A DNA stretch of 64,000 nt from Bugulina stolonifera. Lineage: Eukaryota > Bryozoa > Gymnolaemata > Cheilostomatida > Bugulidae. Made by a program: the position numbers and the translations under genes. Location of the stretch: assembly GCA_935421135.1 (NCBI GenBank), contig OW285188.1, positions 17,833,233 to 17,897,232 on the forward strand. Direction: 5' to 3'. This document shows, one piece after another, positions 12,901 through 24,501 of the stretch. The notes beneath the pieces were generated by a model that was not told the origin of the DNA, searched no databases, and was given only the letters and a program-made list of their open reading frames with translations. Positions within the stretch are counted from its first letter, which is position 1; the number at the start of each line of letters is the position of its first letter.

Positions 12901-15900
12901 AAAAGTAACCAGAGTTTTACTGTTGTATAACAATAAAATTAAAAAGGAACATTGTTATAAAAAATTTTTATAGTTAATTCAATGAATCCAATTCAATAGA
13001 TGTTATCGGTGTATATGTAGTTCCTCTAGGTCTTGTTACAAATCGACTAAATTTTTGCTGCTTGCCTTTTGCGCTTCAAGAATACTTCTTGGCGAATAAT
13101 ATAAATAGGGTTTGGTTTGAAATAACATTTCCTTTTAGAAAGTGCAGACGTTGGAAAATTGGAAAAGTCTTGGCATGTGCAAAATACTACTTCCTCATTT
13201 TCTATGCTGCTTTTCTAATTTCAACATAAAGTAGGCCATCCTCATTTTCTTTTTCTTCTAGTCTTATAACGCATAGCCTGGCATTTGCTGCACTATGCTT
13301 TTAACGTATAATAATTACACATGCTGTATGTTTCAGTCAAAGTCAAGGCCATCAAGCTCGATGAAGTTCAGAGCTGGGCTCCTACAGCTGATGATTCACA
13401 CAATTGATCCTCTAGCCACAGGTTCATATCTATTTATATTTCAATCTTAATCACATGATTAGGCCTACCTTTTATCTCTCGCATTTCCAACTTGATTTAA
13501 AGTAATTAGGCATGTGCATCACATCCTTTATAGCAGTAGCAGCAGCAGCGGCAGTGAGCCTGATGAATTAACATGTACAATACATCACAGTCCTCCAATA
13601 GAGTGCACTTGTTCACTTATAAGTTATTATGGGGCCTAGCGTATTCCTATACTAGGCCCCATAGTTGCTTCTTAGGTTTATCTTCCCATTGACTCGGCTA
13701 TGGTCACAGACCAATCCATTACTATTATCTCTATGGCCTACAATGTCTACAATGTCCTCAAAGTGAAAATAGAGCGAGACACAAAAACGGCATAGATGTT
13801 ATGTTACTGCCCTGGATATGCCCCACAGTTCATACCCTAACATTCACACTGCAGGTAACATAGAAGATCAGGCTAGTAGACTAAGAACTTTGGCTACACA
13901 AAAGAAAGAATCTATTGACACAAATACTACCTCTGTAGACCAGAACTGTAACAAACAAGGTATAGTAGCTGTGGTATTAGATACGTGTATATCACAAGGT
14001 ACAATACATGTGCATGTACATGTAGTTATGATATGATTTATAAGGTGTAGTATCTATCTAAATGATATACATACATGTATATTAGCGTTTTATAAATGTG
14101 CTTTTGTATCAAATTTGGGATTTTTTGTCTTCTTTTTATATAATAAGTACCATATAAAATCACCATTTAGTTTGTTGCACTAATTTGGTATAATGGTACC
14201 GAGGCAAAATTATTTCTCATGGCTAACTAGCATCTGTTGACGAATATCAACTTTGAAGAGCGAACTCCAATGTTCATGCATGCTTGCAATATGCGTGATT
14301 CAAAAGTATTTTTGTACAACTTATAAAGTTATTGGAATTGTACCAGAGTTAGAGAACAAATCACTATTATTCAGTATAAGCTACTTGGTACTACCGTACA
14401 GTTACTCTCATGCACACTGCACTGTATTATACCAGAATATTAGAAATGCCAGTCGGTTAGTAGTCAGGGTTGAATGCATGACTGCTAGAAATTAACAGTT
14501 ACCAGTTTGGTAAGAGTACAGGTTGGAAAATGCCCCAGTACACAAATTAGTTGTGAAATTCCCTGTTTCCAACCGCTATTAACGCGGAGTATCAGCACAG
14601 AGGCAGAATCAGTAATCAGAGTTGTAGTCGTAACTAATAGTAGTAGTAGTAGTTGTAGCAGTAGTAGGCTACTGGGCAGGTTCATCAATAATAATATAGA
14701 CATTCTATTATCATCAACATAATAGGACAGCTAATGACTTTACGGCAGCACTTTTTAAGGGCTCACTGAACCATACATGGCTACTTTCATTACTGAAAAT
14801 AATTAAATATATTGATTAGTATTCTTCTAATTATTTTTCTGATGGATTATCATGAATCAGCGATTTCAAAACAATCTTGTGGGCCTATTAATTATAGTGT
14901 CATGAACGATATTTCCTAGTACCGTCTGATGGTCATTGACGCTGGGTGGATGTTAGTTCAGTAATACTCGTAGAAAGCCTCGGGAAAGAGACGGTATATG
15001 CGCCATATTGAATAACGGATTTTGCTATTGAAATTATCCTAATGGACACGAGTTTTCATGTCATCAGATCATTTATGTGGTGAGGAATCATTTTTATGGT
15101 TTCGATTTATAAGCCCAACAAGAGCGGATAACTCTGCTCAGTGAGTACAGGAAATTCCAATTTTAGCCTTCAACATTATAACAATGATGTACATTGGGTA
15201 GTTACAGTATATTATTATACATACATGTTATAGAATATGCAATATAGTAAACGTGTAGTAAATACGTATACGTGTACGTGTACGTGCATATATGTAGTGT
15301 ATTGTTGTAGCAGATGTTACTCAACTGGGCTACATGAAAATGACTGCTATACCAGCAAATATTTTTGCCAAACTAATCACATTTCATATCGTTAGCATGT
15401 TTCTAATTCTGAGTATGTGGTAATAATATTGTGTAATATATAATTACAACTACACTGTATATCGGCTGAGGTACATGCAGTATTTTAACAATAATTTACA
15501 AATATATAAACATGCAATGTGTAGGGGAAAAGAGATCAGATATTCGTTATGCATACAGACAATGTATATCGATTACAGCTCAATTTCACTAGCAGAGCAC
15601 AATGTTTACAATTCATATGGTAGGTATATAGTGCATGATTATGCAGCATAAGGTGGGAAGTAACATTTTTATTTGCAGCCCTGTACACCCTATAATCGCC
15701 ATGTTATGTTATATACATGTGTAGCCTATGAGGCCGTAAAGTGGCAATTTGGTATCACTCAGAATGTACCACTGCAATACTGCATTACACTATTACTATA
15801 ATACTGCATTACATTAATACTGTATTACTGTAATACTGTATTACTGTAATACTGTATTACTGTATTACTGTAATACTGTATTACTGTAATACTGTATTAC

Positions 15901-18900
15901 TGTAATGCTGTATTACTGTAATACTGTATTACTGTAATACTGAAATACAGATACGGATACGTGCAGATATACAGTAAGAGGTTATAGATATAGGTGCAGA
16001 TGTACTATTAGATTTGATTTTGCAGACTGTGGGAACGGCACACAGAATGGTGGTTCAAGAGTGCACAGTGCAGTCGGTTCTTCCAACAGCAACCGTAGTT
16101 CGCTGACAGCCGTGGAATCTGTAGAAGATGAAACATCTACGACTAATAGTACTAATAATGTGAGTGTTAGCGACATTCTCGGCTATATGATTGCATGAAA
16201 TGTTTTAAATAGCAGCTCAGTAGTGAAAGTTTTTTAGTCAGAAATGTCATTTCCTAGAACTTACTTTCACGTCAGTCGAGTAGAAAACCAGTAGGTTGCC
16301 AGAGTTCTCAATATTCTGTACATACTCCTATTCTAATCATTAAACTTTCAATGATAATAAATAAATATGGTATTTAATATGGCTTGCAATACATGAATAT
16401 ATGACTTCAGAGTTTGAAAATATATGTTTAGTAAATTTAAAACTCGAACCTACAAATTGTCTTTTTACCAAAAGCTATTTGTGAAAGTCTGTCTACCATT
16501 ATATGCATGCATGTGATACAATTACTGTTTCATCAGTATTACATGTATGTGTTCTACCTTCATGTAGCATTCGCCAGCTAAGCCTGCTAAGGTAGAGACA
16601 ATAGCCGCAACTAATGGCTATGATGTAACAGTGAGGACTACCTCAAGCTCTCCAGCGGTCAGTATAATTATATATTTAACATGTGAATAATTTGTCTATT
16701 ATTGTCTAAGAACATGCTTGTAGATAGATAGGTAAGATAAATAGCATGGTGATAGCTGCTGAAATCAGTGTTGATTGGCCATCATTAATGAATTTTATAA
16801 TACATGTACGTTTACAGTTTCAAGCCTATTGTATAAACGTATCATGTAGATATATAAATAGACTTTTGTAATTTAAAAATCTATAAAGTTTTCCTCAGAG
16901 ATGTGCTTGACCTAATTTAGTAGTCAGACGATTCATCACCTAGATACTCAGTCGTTTAAACTGCTGCCGGCTAAACAACGTGTAGTTTCACATTTCCACA
17001 ATAATATATTTATCCCAAAATGGTGATAAACTTGGAGAATGCCGAGTCATATAGATGATGGGCGTAATATTCTACGAGCTTCAGTTTTATCACTGCCTTT
17101 TAGGGTGGCACAAGTTTGTGGCTACGGCAGTAGCTCTACATTCATTTTTCTGTATTTCTATATAATTATTGTGTATTCTGTAGGTCTATATGTATTCTGT
17201 AGGTCTAGGTATTATGCATTTATGTAGTTTCACATCTTCACAATAATATATTTATCTCAACATGGTGATAAACTTGGATAATGTCGAGTCATATAGATGA
17301 TGGGCGTAATATTCAATGAGCTTCAGTGTCATCACTGCCTTTTAGAGTGGCACGAATTTGTGGCTACGGCAGTAGCCTTAAATTCATTTTTTTGTAGGTC
17401 TATATATTATGCATGGTGTGGCCTATAGTATAATTAATACCCATAGGAGCTCTTGTACTGTACATGTAGACTGTGAACTATAGACTGTCAGGGGACATCA
17501 CTTCTTACTTGTGGGATCTTGTTAGATACATTTTGTATGATGTAATATTTGGGTTAGACGTTATGCAATGTTGGCAATGAGGATACATGCGGTTATACAG
17601 AGTATACCCACCTCCAGACTTGAGCTTCTTACACTGTAATAGCCAGTGCCCTAAGATTGCAGTTACAGTGTACCCACCCCATTTAGTTTCAATTCTGACA
17701 CTGAGTTCTTATGCAACAACCGTATCTACCTCGTATGTGTAACTGCACATCTTGTTTCAAGTAGGGTTGCTGTGCTTTCAGCATTACATTTTTGTGAACC
17801 AAAAGAGCTTCTAAACATTACATTGTTGATATTATTATTGTTAATTTATTAATTGGTTTCTAGGGAATGGAAATGACGCCAAATGGAGGGACTGCGGAAG
17901 CAGAGGAAGAGGAAGATGATGAGAATGCACCTCTAGACATCAGTTGGCCCAAGACTCACAGGAAACGATTCTCATATGTTATGTTAGCTCCAATCATATT
18001 ACTGCTGTGGGTCACTTTACCTGACCCAAGGCGTCCGGTAAGTAGTAGTTGGTCATATCTTAACTGTCCATTAGCGGATATAGCTACAAGACATACATGT
18101 AGTACTATACTATACAACCATGTAGTTAGGAAATTGAAAGAAAATTCACATCAACTCGTTAATGATGCGAAAAGCACTTTACTAAACCGATTCGCCCAGG
18201 AAGTATCAGTAGACCGTTGGTTTATTGTGAAATACCAAGTTTAATAATGATTTTCACTGTATGTTATTCAGTCAGCTGCAATCACTTTGACTTCCCACTA
18301 GGAGATCGTTTCTACGTAATATCTGCCATAATTATCAATCAGAAATCAAACCGGCACTGATCAGCTGATTGGAAAACACAAATATACCATTTTAATTGAG
18401 TACATGCGACTAGGAAGTGATCATAACTGCTTACCACTTTGCAGTACATTATATATTTGGTAGGATGCATAGGTAATAGTTATTTAATTCATTTAATATA
18501 CATTAATTATCTTCCTGTTGTGAAATGGCACAGGTAATGATTTACAAAGAAAAACCATTATCGGTACACTTGCAACTGATTATGCCTTACGGAGGCACAC
18601 CCTTCAAATTCACAAACCTTATTATGCCACTAGGAAGGGTGAAAGCAGATTTTCCTTAGTTCTTATTTTAGCTACTGTCAAATCTTTGGCTAGTTTATTC
18701 AGTGTTGCAATATTCATTGTACTCCTCTCCCATCCTGTTTCTCTAAGGCCTGAGACCTGTGACACAATGATCCACTAATTGGTATATGCCCATCCTAGTA
18801 ACATCACTTCCTACTACTAGAAATAATCTATGAAATGATGTATAATTATGAGGTGGTAATTGCCCACATGGTAATTGCTACCACTTGATGAAATAAGAAA

Positions 18901-20423
18901 CTGTATGAATTATTGATTAAATGCTAAACATTACAGGAAAGAAGAAAGTTCTACATCATAACATTTATCGGCAGCATCCTATGGATTGCATTCTTCTCCA
19001 TTATGATGGTCTGGTGGGCTTCTGTCATATGTGTGGCTATTGGCATGCCTGTAGAGGTAGGTCAAGAATAACATGTTGAATCAATATTACTAACAGTGTT
19101 TGGTAGTTATCCTCTCTTTTCTATCTCCCTTCATTCTCTGCTGTGATAACAAATTAAATTCTAAAATTCTAGGATATCAGAAGTACTTGTTTAAAGTACA
19201 TATAATGATTTACTGGTAGTTTAATATAGAGATTATGTCACAGACTAGAATTACCAGACTTATTGTATCAGAGAGGACAACTCTCAAATAATTAAACATC
19301 AAAGTTTAACTACCACCCCTGGCCATGTATCACTAACTTAATTGCAACAAGTTGAAATAAGTATGTAAAGCTTACCTGCGTAAATGGCTCTTGGTCTTAG
19401 ATCATTGATGCCCCTATGTACAGTATTTGTTATGAGCAAATGTTTAGCAGATGTGTACTAAGTAAGGCCTTCTCTTGTAGATAATTGGTCTGACTGTGCT
19501 AGCTGCTGGTACAAGCGTACCGGACCTCCTCACCTCTGTTATTGTAGCCAGGAAAGGTTTTGGAGACATGGCAATCTCTAGTTCCATCGGAAGTAATATC
19601 TTTGACATCACTGTAGGGTAAGTCTCTTTTCTAGTTACTTATATGTATAAATACAGTTTCTGCCATTTTAGAGACACTTGCGACCTAGCAATTTGCAATA
19701 TCATAACATATTATACAGAATCTATGACTATCCCAAAGTGTTAATCAGGACTCGTGCTAAATGAGGTTATACAACTCCTAATTAATAAATTATACTGTTA
19801 TTATAACCTTGGTTCTTTGGAGTTCACCACCTATTCCAATGGATGAAAACAGTGATGTACAGTTTACAGTTAGGTATATTATGATATGAATTGTACATGA
19901 TTTACCTTATCCTCAGCAGGTATTGAGTAAATTTAGCAGAAGTACATTGGAGTTGTCTAACTCCCTCACTATATTTTGAGCTATGAGAATGACAATAAAC
20001 CCCATTGTAAACATGGAATTTTCTTGTAAAGAGAAATGGTAGCGAATAGCTTCATGTATGATGTTAAAATTTTGTTGCAACTTGTAAGTAGTTTGAAAGA
20101 TTATAAGTGAAATCTAAATAGTAGTATGTAATTATCTACTCATGTTTTGTAGGTTACCTTTGCCATGGTTCATTGGATGTTTAATAGCCATAGGAACTCA
20201 TGGGCCTTTTGTGGCTGTAGATGCTAAAGGGCTGTTGTGCTCTATCATCCTTCTCTTCTGCATGCTGTTGGTGGTTGTAGGAACAATCGCCATCTTTAGA
20301 TGGAGGCTGAATAAGCCCCTAGGAGTAACGTACATTGTTTTATACTTAGCTTTTGTGACTATAAGTGTATTATTGGCCACAGACATAATACCTTGTATCA
20401 AAATAAACTTTGCATCATCATAG
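9993..20423 (+). CDS. SLC24A: K+-dependent Na+/Ca2+ exchanger (NCKX, SLC24 family), nine coding exons
   Basis: The spliced product is 672 residues. Exons: 9993-10895, 13337-13421, 13855-13959, 16026-16159, 16568-16657, 17864-18037, 18937-19056, 19481-19617, 20153-20423; every junction is GT-AG and the phases agree. NCKX proteins extrude Ca2+ (with K+) in exchange for Na+ at the plasma membrane. Visible parts are an N-terminal hydrophobic anchor (about residues 27-48), a Ser/Thr-rich extracellular loop (66-82), the alpha-1 repeat (about 142-193, with [10 protein letters not shown]), a long cytosolic loop built from exons 2-6 with an acidic run near 450-460, and the alpha-2 repeat (about 538-590, with [12 protein letters not shown] and SNIFDITVG). 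Family knowledge: the Glu in SAPEL and the Asp in SVPDL bind cations, and the Asp in SNIFD gives K+ dependence. By my count these are E157, D552 and D579, all conserved, so the protein should be a functional K+-dependent exchanger. The ATG at 9993 is the first before the anchor, giving a usual length. The exact vertebrate paralogue cannot be assigned. The cytosolic loop is poorly conserved, so exons 3-5 rest mainly on splice sites and phase. Confidence 0.95.
10896..13336 (+). other. Intron 1 of the SLC24A gene
   Basis: This 2.4-kb intron has donor GTGAGT and acceptor TTTCAG. I see no second gene, RNA gene or obvious mobile element in it. It is AT-rich unique sequence, and a short open frame at 11200-11457 looks like chance. 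Confidence 0.7.
13628..13663. repeat. Perfect 12-bp inverted repeat (hairpin) in SLC24A intron 2
   Basis: TATGGGGCCTAG at 13628-13639 is followed, after a 12-bp loop, by its exact complement CTAGGCCCCATA at 13652-13663. The GC-rich stem stands out in AT-rich DNA. It may be the remnant of a small palindromic transposon or only a structured RNA segment; no flanking duplication is obvious. Confidence 0.7.
15262..15296. other. 35-bp alternating purine-pyrimidine tract (possible Z-DNA)
   Basis: The stretch ATACGTATACGTGTACGTGT and its continuation alternate purine and pyrimidine without a break for 35 bases, with several CG and TG steps. It lies in SLC24A intron 3. Such tracts can adopt the left-handed Z form under supercoiling; whether this one does is unknown. 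Confidence 0.6.
15773..15948. repeat. 8-bp tandem array (TGTAATAC / TGTATTAC), 22 units
   Basis: Octamers of the form TGYAWTAC run head to tail for 176 bp inside SLC24A intron 3. TGTAATAC and TGTATTAC alternate, so neighbouring units make the palindrome GTATTACTGTAATAC. The first six units are more diverged. It is an ordinary intronic microsatellite-like array. Confidence 0.9.
16981..17440. repeat. Tandem duplication of about 242 bp in SLC24A intron 5
   Basis: The segment starting TGTAGTTTCACATTTCC at 16981 recurs from 17223 with a 242-bp offset. Shared landmarks include GTCATATAGATGATGGGCGT and TGGCTACGGCAGTAGC. The copies differ by scattered substitutions, so the duplication is not very recent. 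There is no open frame of interest. Confidence 0.85.
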
Positions 20424-22138
20424 TAGAGGTAGTTCACAATTTTTGTTAGTAATAATATATATTTTTAATATAATTATTTAATTGTGCAGTGATACATACA
20501 TGTATTAATAGAGCTCAACTTACTGTATATTTAGCTATTGTCATAATTTTTAGTAAATTTATATTTATTGTAACAGTGTTGGGCTCTTTAGAACATAAAT
20601 TACATTGTAATTCTTCTTGAAAGATTTTTTATATATTCGTTGCCAAAGAAATTGTTATCCATATGACGTAAGAAGACATAGTGTACATTATAACGGAAAA
20701 TCTGACTGAAACTGTACTATATACTTATCATAAATTGATAATACAATGTAATACTTTGATTGCCATTCAATATACAAATCTATATTTTCTAGTCAAACAA
20801 TTTGGAAATGCCTAATTTGGTTTGTTTTGCTAAGAACAAAGTGGTTTTGGGTAATTTTTTTATAAAATAAGATTTGATATTTTGTTGGCGTGCATAGAAG
20901 AGATATATTTTACTATTAAGTATTTTGGTCAGTTTTCGTATAATTATTGGCTCAAAAACTCTTCTTTTTAATAAAGTGTTGAAATGCCTATTGCGGTGTT
21001 GTGTCTTTCCCTTTCTGCCTCATTTAGTAAGAAAGATTATCTTAATCACTATGGTAACACATTGTCAATAATACTTGGTCATGCAAGCACATATGCATAT
21101 ATTTTTTCCAAAACGTATGAAGTGAGATAAATGAAGCACAGATTTGTGAAACTGGTATTAGCTCCCTAAATTTTGGAGTTGGCTGAACAGTTTCTTGATA
21201 CAAGGGCGGCATATAGATATTAAATATACATGTACATGTAATAATATTTTGCCGTAGTATTTGGTTGTATTATATCAGGATTGCTTGGCTAGTTAAGAGT
21301 TGTTGCTTACTGATTGCTAATACAATGTAAAGCAGCAGAGTTAGAATATAGTCCTGCCAAAAACATGACCGATAACTCCAAAATAAGTCATAAGATCTTA
21401 AGTATTGAGTAGCATAAGGTCAAGGGCTTCACTCTCACCTGAGAATTACCTCGTTTGACACTATTGTACACACGAGTTAAAGTGAACTGTCTTCTACGGT
21501 AGTTGCATGGGCATAACATCATGTGCTTCTAAACATAACATATATAAACAAAATTTACCGAATACATTATAGTAAATAAGTCTATCTAATATGGTAGCAG
21601 AGGAATAAAGTTTTACAGTCCCTGGAGAATATAAAAATATTGGGAGTTGTTCTCTCTTAAGCACCTCATGGCATACCAAGAATTCCATCTCTGAATTATC
21701 TATAAAATTAATGTGTCATGAGCTGCAGCCTTCACACCCAGATTGACATGGGGCAATTAGTAGGATACCAAGTCTGATCTTGATGTGAAGGTTCATGGGC
21801 AAAGGGCTGCAAATACAACTTGCTATTACATGCAGTTTTTGGCCCTTAGTTGCTAATATAACATAGTTCATAATAATGTTGTACTACTCAGCTCCATAAA
21901 TATTTATTTGTAGCTAATAATCTTTTCCTATTTACTATTATTTTATAAAAAAGTATCTCAATTTAAAATATAATTGAGAAGACATGATGATGTCAAGAAC
22001 GAAGTCTCAGAGCAACATAATATAAAATACTTAACAAAATTAATTATTCTAAAGTCAGCACCAATTCTAAATCTTATAGTCAGTATTGCAAATGAGTATT
22101 TCGCTACAGAATGCAGTCATCTGACATGCTGAAGAATA
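20424..22138. other. Convergent intergenic region with 3' UTRs of SLC24A and the LRR gene
   Basis: The two flanking genes converge here. The 3' UTR of SLC24A should end near the poly(A) signal at 20970. On the opposite strand a TTTATT (AATAAA in reverse) at 21903-21908, about 230 bases past the LRR stop codon, is a possible poly(A) signal for that gene. No further gene is visible. Confidence 0.6.
20970..20975 (+). terminator. Probable poly(A) signal of SLC24A
   Basis: A canonical AATAAA lies about 550 bases after the stop codon and is followed within 30 bases by a GT-rich stretch (GCGGTGTTGTGTCTTT), the usual pairing of cleavage signal and downstream element. Other AATAAA-like hexamers in this AT-rich UTR lack such a downstream element. 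Confidence 0.6.
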
Positions 22139-24501
22139 TTACTGTCTGCAACAGAGCCATTGCTGCTTGGTTTCTTTTGTTGTCTTGTCAATCTTTTGGA
22201 CAAAAAGCTTTGGCTGGCAGTGAACACCATTTCTATGATGCATTAAAATCAGAGTATTGTTGACGTAGAATGTCTCCTCCTCATGCTTGTCAGATATTAC
22301 GTTGTTGTTATTGTATGATAGATCTAATGATTTCAGGCTACTTGTGGGTGCCTTGCACATATCTTCAAGAATCTTTGAACAATCGCCAAGGTTGTTGCAG
22401 CTGAAACTAGCCACCTCCAAACGCTTCAGGTCAGTTAGTATATCTAAACCCCTCAGATTATTATCATTGCATCTTAAAATACAAAGATTGTCCAGGTTCC
22501 GAAACCACGCAGGGATAGACACCATGGCTGTAGAAGAAACATCTAGCTCCATCAAACACGTTCTTGAAGATGATTCTTTCGTAATTGGTTCACTGATAAA
22601 TTCCAGACCTTCATTTCCCGACAAATATAGATATGCTAAGCTCGAGTGAAAGCAAAGTTTCTGAGAAATTACTTTGAGTTTATTGTAAGAGAGATCCAAA
22701 GAACGAAGCTGTGGGAGAGCCATTATAGATGTAATAGGTAGGTTTTCTATTCTATTCCAGGCTAATGAGAGCTCAGTCAAATCAGTTAGTCTACTTATAC
22801 TCTCTGGCACAAATTTTTTTATGCAGTTATGACTTAGACCAAGAAATGTTAAACCTGTCAGTTTTTCTATACTCTCAGGAATAAACGTCAAGGAATTTTC
22901 TGACGCATCCAAGGCAGATAAATTTTTACCCATGGAATCCGTCATCAAACATGAGATGTTCGTAATAACATTGTTTGCTATATTGAGATGAGTCAGCGTT
23001 TGGAGATTATTTACAGTTTGTGGGACAGATACCAAGCCAATACCATATAAGGTGAGTATTTTAATGCTGGGCGGAAGGCTTATAGCACCCCCTAGTGTAA
23101 TGTAGCACTCATCTTTGTAGCGTCTGCTCAATACCAGTTCTTCTAGTGACGAGTATTGATTAAAATTGAACTTCCTGAATAAGTCATATATGCAAATCCT
23201 ACAACCTTCAGGTAGATGTTCCAGTCTTAAAGACTTTAAGGTATGACAACTTCTCGAAAGTAAGGCAAATATTCCTACTGGTAGTTGTCTCCCTTGGCAG
23301 TCGTATGCAAAACTATCATACAGCATCGTCTCATAGTCACTAAATAGTGTTTGGAATGTCGGACGGTAGTTGATGTCAAAGTTGCTATCAGCCGTAAACT
23401 TCACCATACACGTGTCTTCCAATCTATGAAAAGTATATACGTGTACTACCAAATAATTTAATATACACTGGTACATGTAGATGCTACGGAAATTAAAATA
23501 GTATGTTAGGCATATTCAAATCCATAATTCAGGTAGGAGAGACGTGTCAGAATATTATTGTTTGCAATTGAAATGCAGCTGATAGGAATGTTCATTATAA
23601 CAATACATGAACATGCACTGTGTATAACAAATTCAGCATTCCATCATTTCACCAGTGAGACAAACACATAACATATTTTCTTCCTTTTTGGCGTTGAAAA
23701 AATATTTGGTATCAATGGTAGTATGACATGTATATGTATAACAGTTCTGTGCAAAAGTATGGAGATGGTCAGCGATTATAGATTATAAATGATAGAGAAT
23801 AGTTGTTGATAATTTACTTCTTTGTTATTCAATAAACCCCCCCCCCCCCCCCCCCAACAATCACTATATTATATCAAATCAATCAGGAGAGTAAGGAGAA
23901 AATGATGCCAATAAAATTAAAGCTCAGTACGCTATGCAGATCAGCTGACATGATATAATATCATGCTCAAAATTCTGGCTATATTAAAACCGTATCTCAA
24001 TCTAATTATCATTGAACAAACATCTCTCTCACATTATATATTTCTATATATAATGTAGTATGAGTTTATGAGTGGTGGTAAACATGCTAACCCATCAGTT
24101 TTTACATACAGTTACAGTACAATTAGACAAGTACATGATTAAACCCAGAACCATGAGGCCGGTTGATTAGTATGACTAAATTCATGGCAATAACCTAAAC
24201 CAAGATAAAAACATTGCTATGAGCAAATATGTAAAAATCAACACAGTTTGAAAATATAATGTTTGTCAATTTCAAGAATACCAGAGAGTAAAAATTTAAC
24301 AGATTGAATGCGGTGACAATAAAACTATAAACACAAATATTTGGTTCACATTAAATTACTAGACGTAATGAAATTGCAAATAAAACTGTGTATTGTGACT
24401 AACCTTGTTACTTGGCGATGTCTGGTACAGTCTGATGATACGACCCATTCCTCTATTTCCTTAGCACTCCTGGTACGAGGACATGATACATAGGAGCCCA
24501 T
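22139..24501 (-). CDS. Leucine-rich repeat protein, two exons, possible lipid anchors at both ends
   Basis: The exons on the reverse strand are 24501-24404 (start ATG, 98 bp, donor GTTAGT) and 23423-22139 (acceptor CATAG, stop TAA). They join in phase 2 to give 460 residues. The LRRs of about 22-24 residues run from about residue 153 to 405, with repeats such as LTHLNIANNVITNI, LTFLGLSHNCIKKF and LRSLDLSYNKLKVI; they resemble SHOC2/LRRC-type intracellular scaffolds. Residues 34-150 are not recognised. There is no transmembrane segment or signal peptide. The N-terminus MGSYVSC fits the MGxxxS N-myristoylation pattern with a nearby cysteine, and the C-terminus CCRQ resembles a CaaX/CCxx prenylation box, although Arg at the second aliphatic position is unfavourable. 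The start choice rests on the in-frame upstream stop and the splice phase. The second exon alone would give a 445-codon frame, but its first 17 codons are intron. The partner and pathway are unknown. Confidence 0.85.
23837..23855. repeat. 19-bp poly(C) tract in the LRR gene intron
   Basis: Nineteen consecutive C follow AATAAA. On the transcribed sense (reverse) strand this reads as G19, long enough to form G-quadruplexes. Homopolymer length is prone to sequencing error. Confidence 0.9.
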
